Positions 7,910-12,899 of a stretch of DNA of 12,899 nucleotides are shown in pieces (the stretch's first letter is position 1; each line of letters begins with the position of its first letter). Made by a program: the position numbers and the translations under genes. This stretch comes from an uncultured Oscillospiraceae bacterium (GTDB lineage Bacteria > Bacillota > Clostridia > Oscillospirales > Oscillospiraceae). The stretch is taken from assembly GCA_958438185.1 (NCBI GenBank), contig CAUBQU010000015.1:1-12899 (forward strand), read 5' to 3'. Below the pieces are notes generated by a model, which was not told where the DNA came from, did not search any database, and saw only the letters and a list, made by a program, of their open reading frames with translations.

Positions 7910-7937
7910 TTGCGAATCCGGCCCGTTTTGCTATAAT
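7910..7937 (+). promoter_or_regulatory. Probable promoter of the CotH-like gene
   Basis: On the plus strand a perfect TATAAT -10 box (7932-7937) is preceded, after 16 bp, by TTGCGA (7910-7915, four of six matches to TTGACA). Transcription should start near A7944, giving a leader of roughly 108 nt before the ATG at 8053, longer than usual and containing the structure described below. Confidence 0.65.
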
Positions 7938-7951
7938 ATTAGTAAGGCCGT

Positions 7952-8056
7952 ATGACGTTTCGCGCCTGCGAACCGATCAAACGGTGCAAAACCCCAACGC
8001 AATGGGAGTGCAAAGGAGGAAAGCCTGCCATTTTGGGCAGGCGGAATGCTTCATGA
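7952..8056 (+). CDS. Possible 34-codon upstream ORF coupled to the CotH-like gene
   Basis: An ATG at 7952 opens a 34-codon frame (starts MTFRAC, ends GRRNAS) whose TGA at 8054-8056 overlaps the ATG of the CotH-like gene at 8053 in the sequence ATGA, the classic layout for translational coupling. The peptide has Cys at 6, 12 and 20 and about eight Lys/Arg, and resembles nothing I recognise. Its ribosome-binding site is poor (TAAGG at 7943-7947, 4 nt from the ATG), and the predicted transcript would start only about 8 nt before it. A frame of this length can occur by chance, so it is a candidate regulatory uORF rather than an established gene. Confidence 0.3.
   Translation: MTFRACEPIKRCKTPTQWECKGGKPAILGRRNAS
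8012..8052 (+). promoter_or_regulatory. Split ribosome-binding site with hairpin
   Basis: A strong Shine-Dalgarno, AAAGGAGGA (8012-8020), lies too far (about 33 nt) from the start codon at 8053. A perfect 7-bp hairpin, GCCTGCC (8023-8029) with GGCAGGC (8036-8042) and a 6-nt loop, sits between them. If folded, it would bring the strong site to about 12 nt from the ATG. A weaker site, AGGCGGA (8039-8045), 7 nt from the ATG, is partly buried in the stem. Either arrangement makes translation depend on folding. Confidence 0.45.
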
Positions 8057-10350
8057 GAAAAATCAAAGGACTTTGGGCCGCCGGGCTGCTCTGCCTGCTG
8101 CTGGCGTGCCTGACGATCGGCGCAAACGCGAAGGAGCTTCAATTCTCGGATTTCTACGCCTACGCCGAGGCGGACAACGCCGCAACACGGATCAACGCCA
8201 CCGTCGTCGGCGATACGACGTATCTCATCCTGCCCGGCGGGAAAACGCCGTCGCAGGTCCCGCTGTATTTCACGCTTACGGACCCGGACGCTGCCGTCTC
8301 CGCCGCGGGCTCCAGCTCCGCCACCGGGCTGCAGAGCGGCCAGGCACTGGATTTGCCCGCCCTGTGCGGCGGGACGCGCACCCAATACACCATCACGCTC
8401 CGGGCCAAATCCGGCAGCGATACCGCAGTGCAGAAGATCGTCTTCCAGACGACCGAGGGCGTCAGCGCCCTGTTTCTCACCAGTGACGACCCGGTCAACC
8501 AGGGCCGCGCCTGGGTCGAGGCCAGCGAAGATAAATCCAACAAAGCCACCGGCAGCATGATCCTGCTGGATGAGACCGGCAGCACAGTGAATGCCGGCAA
8601 GCTCAAGCAGATCAAAGGCCGGGGCAACTCCACCTGGAAGGGCGCGAAAAAGCCCTACCAGATCAAGCTGGACAAAAAAGCCGACCTGCTCTCGACCGGC
8701 GACGATGCCAACAGCAACAAGACCTGGGTCCTGCTCGCCAACTACTTTGACCCCTCCCTGCTGCGCAACAGCCTCGCCTTTGACCTGGCCGGTGCGATGC
8801 AGATGGACCCGGCCCTGCAGTACCGCCCGGTGAGCCTCTACTATGACGGCGAATACCGGGGCGCATACCAGCTGTCCGAAAAGGTCGAGATCGCCAGCGG
8901 CCGCGTCGATATCACCGACCTGGAAAAGCTGAACGAGAAAGCCAACGCCGCCATCGACGACCTGGCCACCCTGCCCCTTGCCCAGGCGACGACGGCCAAC
9001 GGCGCGACGTACCGCTACACCACCGGGATGCAGTCCCCGGCGGACATCACCGGCGGCTACCTGCTGGAGATGGACTTTGCCACCCGTGCCCAGGAGGAGC
9101 TGTGCTACTTCGTCACAAAGCGGGGCTATTACGTCGTCGTCAAGAGCCCCGAGTGCTGCAGCCAGGCGGAGATGGACTACATCGCCAGCTATTACCAGAC
9201 CTATGAGGACATTCTCTTCACCGGCCAGCCGCAAAACGGCAAAACGCTGCAGGATTATGTCGACCTCACCAGCGCGGCCCAGTGCTATATCATCAACGAG
9301 CTCTCCAAGAATCCCGATGGGTTCCATACCTCTTCCTACTTATATAAAGAGGCTGGCGACGGCCCAATGCACATGGGCCCCATCTGGGACTACGACCTGA
9401 GCTTCGGCACCGGCACCGGCGCGAATAATACCGCCTGCGCCGACCCGGAGGGCTTCTTCGTCCTGTATGACCCGTACGTCCGGGCGCTGTATCAAAATGG
9501 CGACTTCCGCATGGCCGTGCAGCAGGAATACACGCAGAAGACCGGGCCGCTGATCTCCAACGTGCTCTGCGGCGCCAGCGGCAGTGCCAGCGGTTCCCTG
9601 AAAAGCTTTGCCGACTATCTCCGCCAGCTGGCCCCCTCCGTCGCCGCCAACGAACTGATCTGGAACGGCGATACCTACTACACCGCCCAGCACCCCGGCG
9701 GCAAGACCTGGGAGACCCAGACGGCCTTCCTGCAGAATTACCTGCAAAAGCGCAACGCCTGGCTGCAGGATGCCTACGCCAAATGGAGCAAGGACGACTG
9801 CGAGCCCTTGGGCAGCTACGTCGATGTCCCGGAGGGCGCCTGGTATCATGATGCCGTCGAGTCCGTCACGGCCTATGGCCTGATGAGCGGCCAGGGCAAC
9901 GGCGTCTTCAATCCCGAAGGCAAGACGACCCGGGCGCAGACAGCCCAGGTCCTCTACGCCATGTCCGGCGCGGCCCGCCCGGATATCACCCAGATCTTCC
10001 CGGATGTCAGCCCGGCGGCGTGGTACGCCCCGTGCGTCCAGTGGGCGTACAGCAACCAGGTCGTCTCCGGCTACCCGGACGGCACCTTCCAGCCGGACCG
10101 GAGCATCTCCCGGCAGGATATGATCGCGCTTCTCTACCGCAACGCCGGCTCCCCGGCCGTCAGCGGCCAGCTGGTGAGCCGCTTCCGCGACAGCGCCAGC
10201 ATCAGCAGCTACGCCCGCAACGCCATGGAGTGGGCGGTAGAAAACAAGCTCATCTCCGGCTACACCGACGGCACGGTCCTGCCCCTGAACCCCATCACCC
10301 GGGCAGAATTTGCCACCGTGATGCAGTACTATTACGAGCTCATGCGCTAA
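8053..10350 (+). CDS. SLH-anchored CotH-family kinase-like surface protein
   Basis: A 765-aa secreted protein with a CotH-type domain. CotH of Bacillus is an atypical protein kinase that phosphorylates spore-coat proteins; this copy is instead built for the cell surface. The signal peptide is residues 1-25 (ANA/KE); LLAC at 16-19 resembles a lipobox, but hydrophobic residues follow the Cys, so ordinary cleavage is more likely. A beta-rich region (about 26-150) precedes the CotH domain (about 150-560), with IKGRGNSTW at 187-195, KKPYQIKLD just after, a YDGEYRGAYQLSEKVEI segment near 270, GGYLLEMD near 336, and WDYDLSFG at 445-452, whose Asp446/Asp448 are the likely metal-binding residues. Three SLH modules fill about 588-765, with TRAQ, SRQD and TRAE at the usual binding position. 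The start was chosen for the signal peptide; in-frame GTG 7984 and ATG 8002 lie upstream and lack suitable sites. It is divergent from the phosphoesterase gene. Kinase activity is not proven by sequence. Confidence 0.88.
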   Translation: MRKIKGLWAAGLLCLLLACLTIGANAKELQFSDFYAYAEADNAATRINATVVGDTTYLILPGGKTPSQVPLYFTLTDPDAAVSAAGSSSATGLQSGQALDLPALCGGTRTQYTITLRAKSGSDTAVQKIVFQTTEGVSALFLTSDDPVNQGRAWVEASEDKSNKATGSMILLDETGSTVNAGKLKQIKGRGNSTWKGAKKPYQIKLDKKADLLSTGDDANSNKTWVLLANYFDPSLLRNSLAFDLAGAMQMDPALQYRPVSLYYDGEYRGAYQLSEKVEIASGRVDITDLEKLNEKANAAIDDLATLPLAQATTANGATYRYTTGMQSPADITGGYLLEMDFATRAQEELCYFVTKRGYYVVVKSPECCSQAEMDYIASYYQTYEDILFTGQPQNGKTLQDYVDLTSAAQCYIINELSKNPDGFHTSSYLYKEAGDGPMHMGPIWDYDLSFGTGTGANNTACADPEGFFVLYDPYVRALYQNGDFRMAVQQEYTQKTGPLISNVLCGASGSASGSLKSFADYLRQLAPSVAANELIWNGDTYYTAQHPGGKTWETQTAFLQNYLQKRNAWLQDAYAKWSKDDCEPLGSYVDVPEGAWYHDAVESVTAYGLMSGQGNGVFNPEGKTTRAQTAQVLYAMSGAARPDITQIFPDVSPAAWYAPCVQWAYSNQVVSGYPDGTFQPDRSISRQDMIALLYRNAGSPAVSGQLVSRFRDSASISSYARNAMEWAVENKLISGYTDGTVLPLNPITRAEFATVMQYYYELMR

Positions 10351-10362
10351 GCGAACCCCCAC

Positions 10363-10406
10363 CGCGGGGAAGCGGCAACCCGGACCGCTTCCCCGCGCAT
10401 TCTCTT
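10363..10406 (+). terminator. Intrinsic terminator of the CotH-like gene
   Basis: A perfect 13-bp GC-rich stem (10363-10375 with 10385-10397) with a 9-nt loop starts 12 bp after the stop codon. It is followed by a T/C-rich stretch (ATTCTCTTT) rather than a pure T-run, so it is a strong hairpin with a modest tail. Confidence 0.6.
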
Positions 10407-10439
10407 TGAAAATGGAAATCGCACAACATATAACACGGC

Positions 10440-10479
10440 GCAAAAGGACCCGCTGCTTTTCAGCAGTGGGTCCTTTTGC
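10440..10479 (-). terminator. Bidirectional terminator ending the pst-phoU operon
   Basis: A 17-bp stem (10440-10456 with 10463-10479, one G·U on the plus strand) has a 6-nt loop. Both stem ends carry A4/T4 tracts flanking GGACCC/GGGTCC, so a T-run follows the GC-rich core in both directions. It lies 30 bp beyond the phoU stop and can also stop readthrough from the CotH-like gene on the other side. Confidence 0.7.
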
Positions 10480-10508
10480 AAATCAAATTAGATAAAACCA
10501 AATACGGA

Positions 10509-11177
10509 TCAAGGCTCGCTCTGCGGCAGGACGCCGTCTTTCGGGCGACGGCCGAGGATGGAGTATTCGACCCACTCGGCGATGTTCGTCGCGTGGTCGG
10601 CGATGCGCTCGAGATATTTGGCCACCATCAGAAGGTCGATGCAATATGCGCCCATGGTGTTATCCTTGCTGATGAGATCAATGACCTCGTCCTTGATCTG
10701 GACAAAATACTGGTCGACGACGTCGTCATACGCGATGACCTCCCCAGCCAGGGTCAGGTCCCGGCGAACGAACGCGTCGATGCTGCGGTTGACCATTTTA
10801 ATGGCCTCCGCGGCCATCTGCTCCAGGTGCAGCTTGTAGTGCACCGGCAGGTCCTTGAGATAGACCGCCAGCTCCGCAATATCCGACGCCTGGTCGCCGA
10901 TGCGTTCCATATCGGAGATCATTTTCAGCGCCGCGGAAATATCCCGCAGGTCGCTGGCCACCGGCTGCTGCTTCAAAAGCAGCTGCAGGCAGAGGGATTC
11001 GATCTCCCGCTCCAGCTTGTCGATGCCGCTGTCCGTCTCCTGCTCCTGGGCGATGAGGGCGTCGTTGCACTCCCCCAGGGCCCGGATGGCCAGGCCGATG
11101 GCCTGCTGGCAGAGCTCGCCCATCTCCAACATTGCCTCATGCAGCTTCTTGAGCTGCGTCAAATACTGTTCCCGCAT
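10509..11177 (-). CDS. phoU: PhoU, phosphate transport regulator
   Basis: A 222-aa cytoplasmic all-helical protein with two PhoU three-helix repeats. PhoU links the Pst phosphate importer to the PhoR sensor kinase and damps uptake and Pho-regulon signalling when phosphate is plentiful. The metal-binding family motifs are visible: DLRDISAALKMI followed by ERIGDQASDIAE in repeat one, and the matching ERIADHATNIAEWV in repeat two. The length is typical. The start overlaps the pstB stop by one base (TAATG) with GGGAGG 8 nt upstream, so the two are translationally coupled; a longer in-frame extension inside pstB is not needed. It is the last gene of the operon. Confidence 0.95.
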   Translation of the reverse strand: MREQYLTQLKKLHEAMLEMGELCQQAIGLAIRALGECNDALIAQEQETDSGIDKLEREIESLCLQLLLKQQPVASDLRDISAALKMISDMERIGDQASDIAELAVYLKDLPVHYKLHLEQMAAEAIKMVNRSIDAFVRRDLTLAGEVIAYDDVVDQYFVQIKDEVIDLISKDNTMGAYCIDLLMVAKYLERIADHATNIAEWVEYSILGRRPKDGVLPQSEP

Positions 11178-11932
11178 TATCCAAACCTCCCGGAAATATA
11201 GTCCTCCGTCTTCTTCTGCGACGGCATGGTAAAGATCTGATCGGTCGTGCCGTATTCCACCAGCTCGCCCAGCAGGAAGAACGCGGTCCGGTCCGAGATA
11301 CGGACGGCCTGCTGCATATTGTGCGTGACCATGATGACGGTATAGCGCTGCTTCAGCTCCGCGATCAGGTCCTCGATCTTGGCCGTGGAGATGGGGTCCA
11401 GCGCGCTGGTGGATTCGTCCATCAGCAAAATATCCGGCTCCACCGCCAGGGCCCGGGCGATGCACAGCCGCTGCTGCTGCCCGCCGGACAGGCCCAGCGC
11501 GCTGGTCTTGAGCCGGTCGCGGACCTCGTCCCAGATGGCGGCGCTGCGCAGAGAGCGCTCGACGATCTCGTCCAGCTCCGCCTTGCGGCGGATGCCGTGG
11601 GTCCGGGGGCCGTAGGCGATGTTATCGTAAATGCTCATGGGGAACGGATTGGCCTTCTGGAAGACCATGCCGATCTGCTTGCGCAGCCAGGTCACATCCG
11701 TCGCCGCGTGATACAGGTCCGTATCCCGGTAGCGGACCTCCCCCTGGATGCGTACGCCAGGGACGAGATCGTTCATCCGGTTGAGGGTCTTCAAAAAGGT
11801 GGATTTCCCGCAGCCGGAGGGGCCGATGAGGGCCGTGATCTGGTTGGCCGGGATCTCCAGATTGATATCCTGCAGGGCATGGTGGTCCCCATACCACAGG
11901 TTCAGGTGTTTTGCAGTGATGATGGCAGGCAT
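11177..11932 (-). CDS. pstB: PstB, phosphate ABC transporter ATPase
   Basis: A 251-aa ATPase subunit that powers high-affinity phosphate import. It shows Walker [10 protein letters not shown] (37-45), Q-loop Gln92, signature LSGGQQQR (148-155), Walker B ILLMDE (168-173) and switch His204. Length and the NRMNDL and SALDP family segments fit PstB rather than another importer ATPase. After the catalytic Glu173 the usual Pro is Ser (DESTSALDP in place of DEPTSALDP), a small departure that leaves the catalytic residues intact. It starts 4 bp after the pstA stop, with an AGGGAG ribosome-binding site inside the end of pstA. Confidence 0.96.
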   Translation of the reverse strand: MPAIITAKHLNLWYGDHHALQDINLEIPANQITALIGPSGCGKSTFLKTLNRMNDLVPGVRIQGEVRYRDTDLYHAATDVTWLRKQIGMVFQKANPFPMSIYDNIAYGPRTHGIRRKAELDEIVERSLRSAAIWDEVRDRLKTSALGLSGGQQQRLCIARALAVEPDILLMDESTSALDPISTAKIEDLIAELKQRYTVIMVTHNMQQAVRISDRTAFFLLGELVEYGTTDQIFTMPSQKKTEDYISGRFG

Positions 11933-11936
11933 TGGT

Positions 11937-12794
11937 TCATGCTCCCTTCTTCTTTTTCAGCTTCTTCCCTGCCAGGTTCGCCGCCCGGTTCAGGAAGAAT
12001 ACCAGGATCATCAAGATCGCGGCGATGGCAAAGGCCACGCCCGTCTCGCCCCGCTCGCTGGCGTAAATATACAGGGCGACCGTCAGTGTCGCCGACGAGG
12101 ATTGCAGCGATTCGGCGAAGCTGTTCAGCACGAGGCCGAAGCCCGCGGTAAAGAGCAGCGCCGCCGATTCGCCGACGATACGCCCGATGGCCAGGATGCA
12201 GCCAGTGACGATGCCGTCCACGGCATTGGGCAGGACCACCGTCCGGATCGTGTGCCACTTCCCTGCCCCCAGGGCCAGCGCCCCTTCGCGGTAAGCTTGG
12301 GGGACAGTCTTCAGGCTCTCCTGGGTCGTCCGGATGATCGTCGGCAGAATCATGACGACCAGCGTCAGGCCGCCAGCCAGGATGCCCTGCTTGAGGCCCA
12401 GCAGCTGGATGAAAAACAACATGCCGACCAGGCCAAACAGGATGGACGGGATGCCCGTCAGCGTCTCCGTCGCAAATTCGATGATGCGCTTTAAATGCTG
12501 GTTCTGGGCGTACTCCGTCAGATAGATCGCCGCGCCGACGCCGATGGGCAGCGCCAGGACCATCGCCACGAGGATAATGTACAGGGTATTGAGGATATTC
12601 GGCAGAATGCCGATGCTGTCGGTCAGATAGCTGCTCTGGGTCGAAAGGAGCTTCCAGGAGATATGCCCCAGGCCGCGCCAGAAAATATACCCGATGAGAA
12701 ACAGCAGCAGCGCGCAGGTGATGACGGCGCTGCCGTACATCAGGCCGCGCAGCGCCCCGCCGTAGAGCCGCCGCCGCGGTGAGCGTCTTTGCAT
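11937..12794 (-). CDS. pstA: PstA, phosphate ABC transporter permease
   Basis: A 285-aa inner-membrane permease that with PstC forms the phosphate channel. About six membrane segments can be seen (near 20-42, 68-94, 113-133, 137-155, 191-213 and 253-275). The cytoplasmic loop that contacts PstB lies at about 168-190 ([17 protein letters not shown]). The start at 12794 has AAGGAG 7 nt upstream and begins two bases after the pstC stop; a version ten residues longer would overlap pstC. The positively charged Lys-rich C-terminus ends in KKKKGA. Confidence 0.95.
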   Translation of the reverse strand: MQRRSPRRRLYGGALRGLMYGSAVITCALLLFLIGYIFWRGLGHISWKLLSTQSSYLTDSIGILPNILNTLYIILVAMVLALPIGVGAAIYLTEYAQNQHLKRIIEFATETLTGIPSILFGLVGMLFFIQLLGLKQGILAGGLTLVVMILPTIIRTTQESLKTVPQAYREGALALGAGKWHTIRTVVLPNAVDGIVTGCILAIGRIVGESAALLFTAGFGLVLNSFAESLQSSSATLTVALYIYASERGETGVAFAIAAILMILVFFLNRAANLAGKKLKKKKGA

Positions 12795-12795
12795 A

Positions 12796-12899
12796 TCATT
12801 TCTCCTTCCGCTTGATGCACACATTTAAAATCACATTGATGAGCATAATGAACAGGAACAGCACAAGCCCGATGGAAAACAGGGCCTGCCGCTGCAGGC
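12796..12899 (-). CDS. pstC: PstC, phosphate ABC transporter permease (3' end only)
   Basis: The last 33 residues of a membrane protein cut by the right edge of the window. The visible part is a hydrophobic helix (ALFSIGLVLFLFIMLINVIL) followed by a charged tail ending in KRKEK, typical of the final membrane segment of PstC. Its TGA (12798-12796) is separated from the pstA ATG by one base, consistent with the pstC-pstA-pstB-phoU order. The identification rests on this position as much as on the sequence. pstS and the operon promoter lie beyond the window. Confidence 0.85.
   Translation of the reverse strand, partial: LQRQALFSIGLVLFLFIMLINVILNVCIKRKEK

Noticed and set aside
7944..8045. Possible c-di-GMP-I (GEMM) riboswitch in the CotH-like leader
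   Set aside because: Short stretches such as GGTGCAAAACC and GGGAGTGCAAAG look like parts of the motif, but the second half, with its tetraloop-receptor hairpin, cannot be matched. A covariance-model search would settle it.
7939..9327. Minus-strand open frame opposite the CotH-like gene
   Set aside because: It is the reverse of the signal peptide and CotH domain and shows no recognisable motifs or ribosome-binding site.
11437..11478. PstB Walker B variant (DESTSALDP) as a sign of an inactive transporter
   Set aside because: Only the Pro after the catalytic Glu differs; all catalytic motifs are intact and the operon is complete as far as visible.

Overview
The window looks like chromosomal DNA of a GC-rich, low-oxygen Firmicute of the Oscillospiraceae/Clostridia type. 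This is inferred from three things: strong AGGAGG ribosome-binding sites and sigma-A promoters; SLH-anchored surface proteins made with Gram-positive-style signal peptides; and a RamA/RACo-like ferredoxin-ASKHA protein typical of anaerobes with corrinoid enzymes. No tRNA, rRNA, CRISPR array, transposase or phage gene was seen.

Layout from left to right. (1) 1-223: a short non-coding stretch with two hairpins at the end of the first gene; the extreme left edge is unresolved. (2) 224-1759, minus: a 511-aa [2Fe-2S] ferredoxin plus ASKHA ATPase of the corrinoid-activating family, with its own promoter and no corrinoid gene beside it. (3) 1760-2079: a 320-bp intergenic region holding that promoter, two TTCCA/TGGAA palindromes, and a strong plus-strand terminator with no evident plus-strand gene before it. 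(4) 2080-7686, minus: a giant 1868-aa secreted protein joining a phosphodiester glycosidase (NAGPA-type) domain, beta-sandwich domains, a purple-acid-phosphatase-like metallophosphoesterase, a Cys-rich linker and three SLH modules. (5) 7687-8052: a 366-bp divergent promoter region with back-to-back promoters, inverted repeats, a 34-codon upstream ORF and an RNA hairpin. (6) 8053-10350, plus: a 765-aa secreted CotH-family kinase-like protein with three C-terminal SLH modules. (7) 10351-10508: two strong terminators between convergent genes. (8) 10509-12899, minus: phoU, pstB, pstA and the 3' end of pstC, the phosphate uptake operon, cut by the right edge.

How the genes may work together. The most striking part is the divergent pair. 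One protein is predicted to hydrolyse phosphodiester-linked sugars and phosphomonoesters, and the other belongs to a secreted protein-kinase family. Both carry SLH modules, so both should sit in the same envelope layer, and they share one promoter region. This suggests either an extracellular phosphorylation writer/eraser pair or an envelope phosphate-scavenging and decoration system. The nearby Pst phosphate importer fits the scavenging reading, but it is a separate transcription unit, so the link is inference only.
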